Source: Thelephora terrestris (taxonomy: Eukaryota; Basidiomycota; Agaricomycetes; Thelephorales; Thelephoraceae). Taken from it: DNA of 64,000 nucleotides. The stretch lies in contig WIUZ02000013.1 of the NCBI GenBank assembly GCA_015956445.1, positions 1 to 64,000 on the forward strand, given 5' to 3'. Below the pieces are notes generated by a model. It saw nothing but the letters and a program-made list of their open reading frames with translations, did no database searches and was not told the origin of the DNA. Shown piece after piece: positions 20,745-32,041 of this stretch; the first letter of the stretch is position 1, and each line of letters begins with the position of its first letter. The position numbers were made by a program, and so were the translations under genes.

Positions 20745-21396
20745 AGTAGAAGTGGATGATTGGGGAGGTGGTATTGGTGTTTGGTGGGAGTGGAAAAGAG
20801 ACGATGAGGGAAATGATCATTAATCCCCCTGACTTAAATACATCCTGACTCAAAGAAAACCGAAAGGGGAAAACAAAAACCCATTATCCATTAACGTCCC
20901 CATTAGGGTAAACGAACCCTCAACCCAAATCGCGATCCCATCAAATCAGAGAAATCCCCATCGATCACGGGAAATCCCCACCCGTCTTCTACTACTACCG
21001 TGAAACGAGGGAAATCCCCACCGATCATGGGAAATCCCCATCAACCTTCTATTACCGCCATCGATCATGAGAAATCCCCATTGTGCTTCTAACGGCTCCT
21101 TTACCATTGTTTCCCTATTTCATTTCGTTATCTGTCGTTCCAAAGTCTCACTCCTCTGACTCATTCACCCTACCCTAAACTACGCACAGACCATGTTGAT
21201 TCCTGTTTGACTCGTTGTAGAATAATGACTCCTGTAGAGGATTGGGTATATAAGGAAGAGCGTTCACTCCTTTCTTCCCCCATTCTCAATCTCTTCTGTA
21301 CTCCTCTACCCACAACCTGAATAAAAGTAAGCTGAGGAATTCTCCTCACGCCTTATCCCTTCTAACTCATCCCAGCAGGAATCCTCCTGCCAGTGT
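20745..21396. promoter_or_regulatory. bidirectional promoter spacer of AB copy 3
   Basis: Between about 20943 and 21095 lie GAAATCCCCAT words (complement of ATGGGGATTTC) in tandem, here with variable spacing. Toward A there is a TATA box GGGTATATAAGGAAG near 21245 and an AATAAA word near 21320, about 75 bp upstream of ATG 21397. Toward B lies a pyrimidine-rich leader. Confidence 0.6.
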
Positions 21397-22020
21397 ATGT
21401 TCAGTGCCCCTAATCCTTTCCCCTCTGCTAGCCCCGTTCAGCGACCAGTCATCCCTGACGCTAGAAGATCTATCTGGGAGTATAAGCTTATCAGAAGTCT
21501 TCAAGTAAACCGAACCGCCGGTTTACTCACCCATTTCCCTTACTACCGCCCCTTTGCAGCTCTCGACGCCAGAGTCACTACTCCTCCCTTTCTATTAGGA
21601 GCGGATCATCAATTCCTTTGGAATTCAGATCTTACTGAGAGCGTCCTTGCGACAGTCTACTTCAGTATCAGTCCGGCCTTCTACTTCCCCTCTCCACGTG
21701 TTCACCTCACAACTAACATCCACACCCACTCCCCTGCTATTATCGTTCTTTGGTGGGAAGTCCCAGCTGAATTACCTTACTCTGTCATAGAATATCTCGT
21801 CAATTTCGAAAGGCTTAGCGACCAAGACTTCGAACCATTTGTGCAGCAACTCAATCAGTTCTGCCAAGACTACCACTCGCCCGTTCATCCCTATCAGACC
21901 GAGTCACCCCTCTCTCTTGATATCCCCCCTCCTCTCGTCTCCACGCCCGGAACCCCCTTCAAAACCAGACCCGACACCCCCCATCCATCTGCTAATCCTC
22001 TAGCGCCCCACAAACAGTAA
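21397..22020 (+). CDS. A protein of AB copy 3 (207 aa)
   Basis: Intact single-exon frame, the same 207-aa length as copies 2, 4 and 5. It differs from the copy 4 protein at one residue by my reading (TES versus IES near residue 167), so the two copies are close relatives. The key features are FPYYRPFAALDA, FLLGADHQFLW, IIVLWWEVPAELPYSVIEYL and a proline-rich tail ending PLAPHKQ. No recognised domain. The stop is 20 bp from the element end. Confidence 0.78.
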   Translation: MFSAPNPFPSASPVQRPVIPDARRSIWEYKLIRSLQVNRTAGLLTHFPYYRPFAALDARVTTPPFLLGADHQFLWNSDLTESVLATVYFSISPAFYFPSPRVHLTTNIHTHSPAIIVLWWEVPAELPYSVIEYLVNFERLSDQDFEPFVQQLNQFCQDYHSPVHPYQTESPLSLDIPPPLVSTPGTPFKTRPDTPHPSANPLAPHKQ

Positions 22021-22045
22021 GCAGGCCTACAACCCTGACAGGCCT

Positions 22046-22840
22046 TTTGTGTGGCTCTCAAGCGACCACACCAAAGCGTCTCTGATGGTCATCAGCAAGG
22101 AGATCTAATCCACTCTTGGCGACAAGACTGGACCATATTTCAGCCTTCCTGAGGCTCATTATGTAACCGTTACTGTGCCTTCATTACTATTTTATGTCGC
22201 TCATATGTCATTTCAGTTGCCGGTAGTCACCGCCAATGAAATGGGAAAAGCCGAAGTTGGGCTTGCCATCTGTTTCATCAATCCTGAATTGGTAGCCAGC
22301 GTGATGTTGCCGGAAGTGCTTCAGACCCACAACCAAGCTACTGTTGAATACTTTTTGACCGCTCAGGCAGAAGCTGAGGCAAGGTTGGGTAAGTAGACTG
22401 CACTTGACTCTCTTATGCTGTATGTTGATGTACACACAGCCGCAATTGATGTCCCCACTGGTGTCACCAAACCGCATGTCAATGTTAGGTCGGTTCTCAA
22501 AGCCACAGAAGGGAACCATTTCTCTGTCTTTCCTGTCATCAGCGAGCCTTTGTTCCCGCAGTTTGAACATCCAAAGACTCCAGGTGTTGTCTACACTCAA
22601 CACCAATGAGGTGTGCTCCTTTCCTTTCTCGCATTTTTTGTATCATGTTTGATGGTGAACAGGGAGGATCTCGTTGAACCCAGGTTGATTTTCATCTCTA
22701 TCATTTTGTTTGTTTCACTGATGACTTTTTCAGCCAACCATTCGTCCACCAAGGAGGATGACATTCCCATGCCAAATCAGGTCATATTCTGTGATCTCCT
22801 GATCCCAAGGGCCATTATGCAATGTTGAGAGTCAATCATG
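22046..22840. other. unassigned flank between AB copy 3 and E copy 1
   Basis: Short plus-strand frames (22175-22396, with VTANEMGKAEVGLA, and 22415-22609) could be exon remnants of a gene continuing at 27528, but no splice model is convincing. I note them without a function. The last bases, CATAC, are the E target duplication (22841-22845). Confidence 0.35.
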
Positions 22841-23939
22841 CATACTGTGATGATTTCGCCGTTTACCCCCTTTTATTTCCTTTATTTATACGCCTCATCA
22901 TCACTAAGTCAGTTGGTGCCCTGCCCTAAACACGGCGGTAAACTGTTTATTATGCCATATGCCCTATGCCTAACGATTCAAAGTCCAATACGTGGAACGT
23001 GCTACTAGTCAAGATACCCCAGAAGACCCGAGGTATAATACGTGAACATGTATCGGCGAACCTTCATACAAAGATTCCCCCTACCTGGCCCTCCGTTGCC
23101 CCTGGACGACTAGTAGATATTCAGGCTACCGACAACAAGGGATGTATTAATAAGTGTCGTGCGTTGACCTCTCGCAGAAGTCAACCAGCTTATTAATCTG
23201 ACCCTTGGATTGGACTTACGAAAATTATTATGTTTTACGACTCATGGATCACGCGCAATAAACAAGACAGAAGACAATAGATTCCAAGGAAGCCCCTACA
23301 AACAAGGAACTAGTCTACATCCCTAATAATCCTCTGGACCACTTCCAGAGCGCTCCGTACTAGTTCCTCGTTCGCCCAATTCTGCTCCCTAATCTCGTTC
23401 GGGTCCACGTCCGACAGGTCCTTGTAATCTGGAAGCTCCGTGTCAGAGTTCGGTTCACTATCGGGAACGAACTTGGCGTACGGGTCATACTCCAGAGCAG
23501 GCCATTGACGGCGACTACCCCAAGGAGTAGACACGAACTCAGGACGAGGAGTGTCTCTACGGACAACTCCCACGTTCTGATAGAACTCGTCGCTCCCGAT
23601 CTCAATAATCTCATCATCAATGGGAACCAACCTGTTCTCATGACGGACCAACAAACGAGCGGGCGGCGACTCGGCCCGATTGGGAATTATCGGCAACCCG
23701 GCCCGATGCGGAACCTCAAGCTCCTCTTCTTCAACTCGGACCTCCGGCTCGTTACACCTCCTCTGAAGATCCCGGACTTCTCCGGTCAATTCCGAGACAC
23801 AACGAGTAAGGCGAACCTAAAGGAATAGGGTTAGAAGATAACAAAAACCTTCAACCCCTACCCCTTACCTTGTCGTCCTCCAATTCTCCAGTCTTGGTAA
23901 CCAGAGCCCGAATCAAGTCTGTCAGGGTTGTGGGCCTGC

Positions 23940-24563
23940 TTACTGTTTGTGGGGCGCTAGAGGATTAGCGGATGGGTGAGGGGTGTCGGGTCTGGTTTTG
24001 AAGGGGGTTCCGGGCGTGGAGACGAGGGGAGGAGGGATATCAAGAGAGAGGGGTGACTCGATCTGATAGGGGTGAACGGGTGAGTGGTAGTCTTGGCAGA
24101 ACTGATTGAGTTGCTGCACAAATGGTTCGAAGTCTTGGTCGCTAAGCCTTTCGAAATTGACGAGATATTCTATGACAGAGTAAGGTAATTCAGCTGGGAC
24201 TTCCCACCAAAGAACGATAATAGCAGGGGAGTGGGTGTGGATGTTAGTTGTGAGGTGAACACGTGGAGAGGGGAAGTAGAAGGCCGGACTGATACTGAAG
24301 TAGACTGTCGCAAGGACGCTCTCAGTAAGATCTGAATTCCAAAGGAATTGATGATCCGCTCCTAATAGAAAGGGAGGAGTAGTGACTCTGGCGTCGAGAG
24401 CTGCAAAGGGTCGGTAGTAAGGGAAATGGGTAAGTAAACCGGCGGTTCGGTTTACTTGAAGACTTCTGATGAGCTTATACTCCCAGATAGATCTTCTAGC
24501 GTCAGGGATGACTGGTCGCTGGACGGGGCTAGCAGAGGGGAAAGGGTTAGGGGCACTGAACAT
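23940..24563 (-). CDS. A protein of AB copy 4 (207 aa)
   Basis: Intact single-exon frame. It is nearly identical to the A protein of copy 3, the visible difference being one residue in the HPYQ.ESPLSL segment. No recognised domain. The start is set by ATG 24563, which all copies share at the same distance from the TATA box (around 24710 on the minus strand). Confidence 0.78.
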   Translation of the reverse strand: MFSAPNPFPSASPVQRPVIPDARRSIWEYKLIRSLQVNRTAGLLTHFPYYRPFAALDARVTTPPFLLGADHQFLWNSDLTESVLATVYFSISPAFYFPSPRVHLTTNIHTHSPAIIVLWWEVPAELPYSVIEYLVNFERLSDQDFEPFVQQLNQFCQDYHSPVHPYQIESPLSLDIPPPLVSTPGTPFKTRPDTPHPSANPLAPHKQ

Positions 24564-25219
24564 ACACTGGCAGGAGGATTCCTGCTGAGATGAGTCAGAA
24601 GAGGTAAGGCGTGAGGAGAATTCCTCAGCTTACTTTTATTCAGGTTGTGGGTAGAGGAGTACAGAAGAGATTGAGAATGGGGAAAAGAAGGAGCGAACGC
24701 TCTTCCTTATATACCCAATCCTCTACAGGAGTCATTATTCTACAACGAGCCAAACAGGAATCAACATGGTCTGTGCGTAGTTTAGGGTAGGGTAGATGAG
24801 TCAGAATGAGGGGACTTAGACGACAGATGGTATTTACTAACACGGGAGCAGTAGAGGTGCGAGTCGATGGAAGCATTCGGGGAATCTTTCGTGTTTCGCG
24901 GTGGTAATAGAAGTGTGGTGGGGATTTCCTATGATCGGTAGGGATTTCTCTGGATCAATGGTAGTAATAGAAGCGTGGTGGGGATTTCTCATGATTGATG
25001 GGGATTTCTCGGGGTTTGATGGGATCGCGATTGGGGCTGAGGGTTTGTTTACCCTAATTAGGACTTTAATGGATAATGGGTTATTGTTTTCTCTTTCCGG
25101 TTCCTCCCTTGAGTCAGGATGTATTTAAGTCATGGGGATTGATGATCGTTCCCTCCATCGCCTCTTTTCCACCCACAATCACCAGCACTACTCTCCTCCT
25201 CCGACTATCTGTTACTACT
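24564..25219. promoter_or_regulatory. bidirectional promoter spacer of AB copy 4
   Basis: It holds three or more GTGGGGATTTC/ATGGGGATTTC words with GGTAGTAATAGAAG spacers between about 24900 and 25020. The TATA box toward A is at about 24710, and the leader toward B ends at ATG 25220. Same architecture as the other AB spacers, with fewer repeat units. Confidence 0.6.
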
Positions 25220-26123
25220 ATGTCTGCCTTCGTTGCCAACAACGCCGTGCTCAGTGCTGTCGCCACCCCCTTTACTCCGTCCTCCGAGACGAATGCTCCC
25301 TACGACATGGAGCAACATCTGTATGACTCCCCCGCCAATATCGCTCACGACAATCAAGTCGCCATTACCTTCCTCACCGCCCATAATGCTCCTGCTGAGT
25401 TCTGGGAACAAGCTGGGTACGATGATCCCCGACTTGCTAGGCCTCAGGTTCAGGCTCAACACCCTGGGGCCGTTCTTTTGCTGGACGCCATGGAGAGGGA
25501 GCGGGAAGATAGGATTGCGAAATTGGAGAAACGGGTGGATCTCATGTACATCATCATGAACAGTTTGAATGATGACTTCTCTCACTTTGCTTTGGAACAT
25601 TGGGGACCTTTCCAGGCATCTCTCTTCCGATATTTCGGACACCAATGTCACGGGGCTTATTGCACCGACCCCCCTTGCAAGTCCCCAGTCGTCCCTTCGC
25701 CACCGCCAGGATCAGGGCGTTCCTCTCCCTCCATCCCCTCCCTGGAGTCCTGCCCCAGTTCGCCAGATGGTGGAGAGGTCCCAGAAGAAGAAGACCCGCA
25801 AGAGTCCGATGACTCGTTCTGGTCAACGTTGTCGTCCCTCCGACAAGTCACGTCAAGTGCGGATGAAGTTGAAGGTGGAAGTGGCGGGTCTCCAAGACCG
25901 CTATGGGTTCGCCTTAGTGAGCGCAGCCTTGTCGGACGTGAAGCGGGAGATGCATGATAGTCTATATCATGATGTGTTGGGGTGTAGGGAGTGTTGGCAG
26001 GATCCGGTGACGCGAGCGTATTCGTATTGTCCCGAGAGTGTACATAACCCTCACCATTTTGCTCATCGTTGCCCATTTGCTCAGGACTGTGCGTGCGACG
26101 TAGACCCTTTTGTTCTTGTCTGA
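25220..26123 (+). CDS. B protein of AB copy 4 (277 aa, two exons)
   Basis: Exon 1 is 25220-25545 (326 nt), the intron 25546-25615 (70 nt, GTACAT...TTTCCAG) and exon 2 25616-26123 (508 nt). The splice leads from EKRVDLM into HLSSDISDTNV. The product has the same coiled coil, basic S/P-rich linker and Cys/His end (CRECWQDP, HHFAHRC, CACDVD) as the other B proteins. An upstream in-frame extension to 25076 exists, but MSAFVANN at 25220 matches the start in all copies. Confidence 0.78.
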
Positions 26124-26830
26124 ATTTGTAGTTCTTGTTAGCCCCTCTTGTACCATTATTACTGCGAATAAGACCAATGTCTTGAATTATTTGTGTGATC
26201 TTGGCTACTATGTCACGTGTTCGTGACAAAGTCCTTGAGAGTGGACAACTCTCCCTTCAACAAATTGATGTTGGCGCCCTGCCGAACAACGCTATCTTCC
26301 TGCCCATGAATAACGCCTTGCATATCTTCCTTCCAATTCTCCAACACTTTTATCTCTTCATGACGACCATCAATGCGCTCGTTGACGTGAGCCACTTCAT
26401 CCATCAACATGGATCCAATGTTCCCCGTATGGAGAACGCTGGCCTCCAACACGGAGTTGAAGGTCTCGTTAGCCTCAGTCACGAACTCGACACCCCTGTT
26501 AAGGAATTCGTTCGCATAAGGGTTAGTCTCGATGCGCGCCAACTTGCACCGAGACACCCTTCGAGCAGCTTGGAGAAAGTCCCTGAAACCTAAAAGGAGT
26601 TAGTTCGCTTTCCTAAATCGGAATGCGCAACCAGACCCCCCACCTAGATCAGAGAACCCTTCATTAGGGTCGGCGGTGGTGGTCCGGTCCATAACGGCTC
26701 CCAAAGTGGGATAAGGGCGAGAAGGATCACGACGGGTGTGAGAGAAGCGGTCGATGTTGTAGTTATTCTCCTGAACAGGAGAATAAGAGGAAGAGCGACG
26801 AGTGGGATTGCGAGTGGAGGCACGAGGCAT

Positions 26831-27522
26831 GTTGGCTGTGTGTAACAAAGATGGGTTTGTTGGAAGACCAGTCATCCAACCCCCTTTGGTTATATACCAA
26901 ATGCCACGCCCCTTCCACGACTCAGGAGTTGAGTCATCCTTTCTATTGTTTACTGCGCATGACCCACATGACATCATATGCCCCTATCCTTAGTCATATG
27001 CTCCCCTTTTGCCATTGGCTGTTAGTCAGTCATACCCACATTCCTTCCGAACATTCCCAGGCTACGTCATGCTTTGTAACTGCTTTGTAATGCTCTCAAA
27101 TTGCTATTGGCCGCCACACTTTCATTTATCAGCTGATAATTTGTAGCATTAGTCACCACATAACGCACAGACCATGCAGTGCTGTGCACGGACCATGTTT
27201 ATCTGTGTTTGTATCCATAGTATAGTTACATGTCACTGTCACGTCACAAATCTAAGTAGTATATATACTCAGAGTAGTTTAGCTTGTACTCCTTAGATTT
27301 GTTATCATCAGACTCTCCGTGACCTCTACTGCTGTGTGCTTAGAGCAAGAGTGCCTGAAGACCCTTGTCTCCTTCTTTCTCCTCTCTTCTCATCTAGTCC
27401 GTGAAGAGACTTCCGATATCCCTGGGTTTGCAACAGGGTTATTACTGTGTGTTTGATCCCTGAAGTGATAGGTTTGGATAGCAAGAGTGCTATTGAACTG
27501 TAGAGGTCGTGTCGGCCTGACA
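26831..27522 (+). promoter_or_regulatory. LTR-like promoter and leader of E copy 1
   Basis: No gene. On the plus strand a TATA box (AGTATATATACTC) lies at about 27258, followed by about 260 bp running to the element end, with a pyrimidine-rich stretch. On the minus strand it leads to ATG 26830 of the E gene. The two directions make it a divergent regulatory region. E copy 2 repeats the same words at 57850-58102. Confidence 0.5.
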
Positions 27523-27527
27523 CATAC

Positions 27528-27774
27528 CTTCACTATGAGATGTATGTTCCGCAGGTTTTCACAGACGATGGGGACATTGTTGTCCCACGCAAGTATGAGG
27601 ACATGATTCCAGATGGACCATTGGTGGCCATGTGTGGAAAAATGAAAATGTGAGTGCCCTGTTTGTTCCATCCCATGTACTCAGGCTTAACTGCTCACAT
27701 TCTGGCTTCAGGTATGACATCCTCAGCTGTGACCAATTGGCCATCAACTGTGCATTCATATTCAACTTTGAATG
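27528..27774 (+). pseudogene. short exon pair of an unrecognised gene
   Basis: Two exons read together: about 27528-27649 (YEMYVPQVFTDDGDIVVP then IPDGPLVAMCGKMK) and 27712-27774 (YDILSCDQLAINCAFIFN, stop TGA). They are separated by a GTGAGT..TTCAG intron of 62 nt. The 5' part was cut by insertion of E copy 1. The composition looks like a real protein; I cannot name the family. Confidence 0.4.
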
Positions 27775-28380
27775 ACTCCAGGCTGTCAGGGATTTAATGG
27801 TTGGGTGGAGCAATGCCAAGCAGTCTTCCTCCAAGGGCAAGAAAAACATTTTGAAGTGGGCTCTTTGCGAGGCAAAGCCTTCAAGCGCCATGCTGTTGAT
27901 CTCAATGAAGTGATTGATTCATCAGCAAAACGATCGAGTCGCTGTGGGGCGCTGTGGCATCTGTGGTGTTCGATCGCCACAGACATACCCCCCTGGTCCA
28001 CAGCTCGACCACAGTCACCACAGGAGCTCAGCTAACACTGGTTTTTCTAGCTCACTGTGGTCCTGTGACCCCTTGGCATCTGTGGTTCTGTACTCTATAA
28101 TATGTTTTCCTTGGTTTGTTTGGTACTGCTGGCTTCAAAACCGGGTCATGCGCACAGATGAATTTTAGAAAACATTATCTGTATTCAGAGGGCTAAGTAG
28201 TGTATTGTAATGAGTGTCGTATGAAGCATCAGTGTGATTAGGGTGAACAGAAGGCGTAGTATTAAAATGCAAGGTGGGAAAAGGGGAAAATAGTGTTGAA
28301 TGTTTTCTTGTGTTTTGTTGGACGCCGTCCTCATTCGTCCCCAGTGGCTTCATCATACTGCTCCTGCAAGAACGAACTAA
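27775..28380. other. unassigned sequence
   Basis: No supportable gene. CTGTGG and CCACAG words recur between about 27940 and 28090, giving local inverted symmetry. A/T-rich sequence follows to 28330. Confidence 0.35.
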
Positions 28381-31300
28381 TGGGTGTCAATAAACAACGA
28401 GTACCACAGCGGGTACAAAGAGTAAATACCTCTCCTCTGCCCAGGTTCTGAATTGGTCAGCGACCTGCTCGGCCTCGAGGTCTTCACTGCTGAGGTGAGC
28501 CGTGATGTGTGCAAAGATACCGTTGTAGGTCCCTAAGTATTTCTCCGCTTCGAATGGTTTTTGCACGAGGTGACCAGATCGCCACTCTTCGAGGGCATTA
28601 TAATACTGTGAATCGGTTCAAAAGGGGTAATACCATTGAGTCAAGCGGGTGACCACTCACTGCTGTTGATGCGAACGCGACCATGACAACTGTAACCGTC
28701 GACATCCACTCGTTGTCTCTGTTGACCTGGAGCTCCAACGACCTCTGCCACTTCTCCTCTTCATAGAAGCTCTGACAGAGCTTTTTGAGAATGGGGTTCG
28801 CGAGGTGGTCTCCCTGTGAAACCGTCAGATCATGGCATGTCGCTAGATAAAGGTTGAAATATTCACGGCAGCAGTGGGAGGGTTGTTCAAGAACACGAGG
28901 TCAGTTAAACGTCTCGCGACCAAAGTTCGAACGTGATTGGAATCATATAAAGGTTGCACATTGGCGGGCTGTTTTGCTAATCTTGCAGCGATGGTGCGAA
29001 TTTCAGATGTGGTTTTATCCCAGGGAGGTCCTTCGTTGTTCTCAGGCGGGAAGAGTTCGGGGTCAGACTTAATGAGGATCTTGGCAAGTTTTTTGAGTTC
29101 ACCCCGGCATGTCGCAATCTCATTCAACAACTGTGAGAAAGGGGGTGCGAGATGTGAGGTCACTTGACACTTCGATAAGTAAAGTAACAGTAACTTACAA
29201 TGGACATCATTGAATCAGACCAGGTGAACCCTATTGTCATGCGTATGTGAGCCTGGTGTCCTCAACGTGAGGTCGTTTCTCCATTTGGAGGGGAGACTTA
29301 CCGGGCTCAAGGGTGAGTCCGTCTCGGCATTCTGTTGTGACTGCTTCGTGGAAGCACTCGTTAACAGTAATGCGGGCTTGTCCAGGAGCGGGGAAGGGGT
29401 CCTTGAGTAAAATAGAAGAACGGACGATATCTTTTGCACTGTTCAAAACTTGACGCCACCCATCGGGGTAAGCCTTGATGCCCTTTGAAGGTTTTCCTTG
29501 AGGTTGCGAGACAGAAGAGGACTGAGGCGGACGTGCTGGGATGTACGGTCCACCGGTTTGAGCAAGATACGCCAGGAGCATGTTGATTGGGGGTCCAGGG
29601 AACTGAAAATTCGAGTTAGCAGTGCCCAGGTAACCTGCACCATGCACGAACCGTGAGGTTTTGGGTCTGAGCAGGCATTGGTATGGTGTGGTTGCTTGTT
29701 GGTGCAGTAACCTCGGCCTCGGCTTTGGAACCGCTGCTTCCCTCATCGCTTTCAACATCCTGGATACCAGTGGTATCGTCTACACGAACCGATGAGGTAT
29801 CTAGATGTTGGATGTGTTAGACCGGGTCCATGGTGGGAAGCAGTTGGTACTGACCTGGGCTCGGAGTAGTTAACTTGGTGAGACGGGCTTTGCGGCGTGA
29901 TTTCGACAATTGCGATACAGATTGCACAGGGATCAGGGGAGTAGGTGTCGCGATCTGTAGATATTTTGTTAGCACATTGGAAAAGGATTGAAAGTCACTA
30001 AGTGAGGACATGCCAGGTTTGGGAGTTGCTTGGTGCAAGCAGGAGGATCAGGCGTGGGCGTAGCATGGGACGACCCCTTCGGAGATGGCACAAACGGAGC
30101 TTGTTTCTTTGTTTGTCGACCGCCCTGCGTTGCAGCACCATTAGCGTTGTCTGGGACCTCAGGAGGGGGGCAAAACTTACTTTTGGGGTGGGCTTAGGAC
30201 ATTTTGCCTGCTTCGTCCCAGCGCTCTGACCAGCCTCTGGTGTCAGTTCTAATTGAGCCTCAGCATCAGAATCAAGGGCCTTGCGTTTAGATGCAGAGGC
30301 TGTGATCTCCTTCGAGACCTTCTGCTTGTTTGCCAAGGCGCCTCCTGTTCCACGGTGTAGTGCCTCCAGTTCTGGGGATGTGGGATTCTGAGGTTTGCCG
30401 TCCTCAGTCCTCATTCCTCCTCTTCGCTTTTCCTCCCCTTCGCAACCTTCGCAACCTCCTTCGGAACATCCTCCTCTTCAGAGCTTCCTCTCCTTCGCCG
30501 GAGCTTCCTCTCCTTCGCTGGAGCTTCCTCTTCTCCAGAAGACTTTCCCCTTTGCTTACTTCCCCTTTATGATGACTTTCCCCTTTCATGACGACTTTCC
30601 CCTTTTCTCCTCTTCCCCTATGACTTCACCATTGCATCATAGGTCCCTATTTCGCAGTTTCCCTCCTTTCTTCTCTGGATCCTTCTCAGAGCAGACCTTA
30701 GTATATATATCCTGTACTAGCTACTCTGGAGAACATTGCGCTCCATCCTATTGAAGTCCAGTCAGCCATGTTCCCCTCCTCCTAGTCTGAAGCTTTGCTC
30801 TAGTCCCCTCGTCGTCCCCAGTGTCTTCTTGCTTTCCTCAGTGTCTTCCCCTAGTGTTCTCTGCTCCTCTCGTCGAATCTTCCCTTCGGAACCCCTCGGA
30901 ACTCTTTCGGAACTCTCGCGATCTCTCTGTTCTGCTTGCTTTGTCTCTAGCTCTCTTCTGGTATCTCCACATTCGCGCTTTCTTCGCAACTGTTCCCCAG
31001 TCGCTGCTTGGAGTTCCTTGACACTGTACAACCTAGGACCCACCTTCACAGGAACTCTCTGGGCCTTGATCCTCTGCCACCACGGAGGTCCCCAAGAAGA
31101 TCCCCTGTTCAACAGCCAGCACGATCAAAGACGCGCGGCTGGGTAGACGGAGGAGGGTGACTCGGTGAGAGAGGCGTAGGAGATGCAGCTGATGGTGATG
31201 GCGATGGAAACTGGGTTGTAGGAAAAGGAGGGAAAGTGCCGTTCTGAAAGGCGCCGTTCTGTAACATCACAGTGAGGAACTCCATGAAACCCTCAGGGGG

Positions 31301-32041
31301 AGTGGGATGGGATGGGTGACCAGCGACGTTCTGGGGAGCCATACAATTGAGAACAGGGGTGGGGAACCTGGGTTTGAAACGACGAACAAGATGAACTTTA
31401 TACAAATCCATAGGGACATGAGGTAGGCACATTTCATCGATCTATGTAAATAATATCTCATGCCGCTTCGGCTGGCCCATCTGATACACCTCATAAGAAT
31501 GGCTGTAGAAACGTGCAAGGAAAACTACTTGCCTGGGATGGCTGCTGCGCTGGCGTCGGACACCGTGTCGGGATCGGTGATTGTGACTGGGTTGGGACAG
31601 GAAGAAGGAAGATGGATGGGGATTCCGTGGGTGCGCATCTGAGACCGGATCTGGCCAATGCAGGAATCTGCTAGTGCAAGAAGACGGGTCGAGTTCTCAA
31701 CCTTCTCTGTGTACAGTACTACAGCCAATACAGCCTCAGAAAGTTTTTGATTTGCCTCTGTGGACTCTACGGCTAACTGTTCGCGCAGTAGCCTTGCATC
31801 AGCGAGAAGTTGGTTGGCGGTTGTGGTGTGCTCGGTTGTGCCAGCAGATGAGATTGCCGTTTACGACTACCCCTTTCTGTCAAAAAAGGAATGCTGCTGC
31901 AAGTCACATACGTACTGGAATTTGTGTTTCGAGCTGGTGCAGCTGTTCGATGAGGCGAGACAAGAGAGGTGGCATGGAAGGGTGAGGAAGAATTTTGGTC
32001 TGGACTGAGTCCACACGTTGACTCCGATCGACAATGATTGC
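28381..32041 (-). pseudogene. multi-exon minus-strand gene, possibly DUF6532-like, interrupted
   Basis: Exons can be followed from about 32041 (MAIIVDRSQRVDSV) through 31790-31560 (helical, ANQKLSEAVLAVVL), 31432-31115 (Pro-rich), 30414-29900 (basic, SKRKALDSDAEAQ), 29760-29290 (FPGPPINMLLAYLAQ; NECFHEAVTTECRDGL) and 29130-28850 (EIATCRGELKKLAKILIKSD). They continue to 28780-28390 (HLANPILKKLCQSF; YNALEEWRSGHL). The last exons resemble DUF6532-type proteins of agaricomycetes, by memory of pattern only. An insertion at about 30.4-31.1 kb and an apparent one-base frameshift near 28868 break it. It starts divergently from the Plavaka gene. Confidence 0.45.
30415..31114 (+). mobile_element. probable solo LTR or similar insertion, about 0.7 kb
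   Basis: A pyrimidine-rich block with a TATA-like box (GTATATATATCC) near 30702 separates exons of the minus-strand gene. The right edge near CTGTTCAACA (31114) looks LTR-like. I could not find a matching left edge or a target duplication, so the limits are approximate. Confidence 0.35.

Larger units (their letters stand above)
19736..22040 (+). mobile_element. AB element copy 3, complete, 2305 bp
   Basis: It starts TGTCACGAACGCGTGACA at 19736 and ends CAACCCTGACA at 22040, flanked by GGCCT on both sides (19731-19735, 22041-22045). Gene B is on the minus strand (19841-20744), gene A on the plus strand (21397-22020). The B-side terminus is itself a palindrome (TGTCACG..CGTGACA). Both genes are intact. 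Confidence 0.9.
23920..26228 (-). mobile_element. AB element copy 4, complete, 2309 bp
   Basis: TGTCAGGGTTGTGG lies at 23920 and GTTCGTGACA at 26228, with AAGTC on both sides (23915-23919, 26229-26233). It is inserted in exon 2 of the E gene. Gene A is minus (23940-24563) and gene B is plus (25220-26123); both are intact. Confidence 0.9.
23310..26830 (-). pseudogene. E-family coiled-coil gene (366 aa frame split by AB copy 4)
   Basis: Exon 1 is 26644-26830 (187 nt). Exon 2 is 26229-26589 continuing at 23869-23914 once AB copy 4 and one AAGTC are removed. Exon 3 is 23310-23816 (507 nt). The introns are short GT..AG. The joined frame is 367 codons including the stop, with no other lesion. The N-terminus is Ser/Arg-rich (RNPTRRSSSYSPVQ). 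Exon 2 is helical (GVEFVTEANETFNSVLEAS; HVNERIDGRHEEIK). Exon 3 continues the coiled coil (ELTGEVRDLQRRC) and is then acidic (DSEPNSDTELPDYKDLSDVD). No known family. Confidence 0.78.
22846..27522 (-). mobile_element. E element copy 1, with AB copy 4 inside
   Basis: It begins TGTGATGATTTCGCC at 22846 and ends TCGGCCTGACA at 27522, with CATAC on both sides (22841-22845, 27523-27527). It measures about 2363 bp without AB copy 4. It carries one minus-strand gene (23310-26830). The right-hand 690 bp look like an LTR promoter and leader on the plus strand. TG..CA ends plus a 5-bp duplication and no internal direct repeats suggest a giant solo LTR. Confidence 0.83.
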
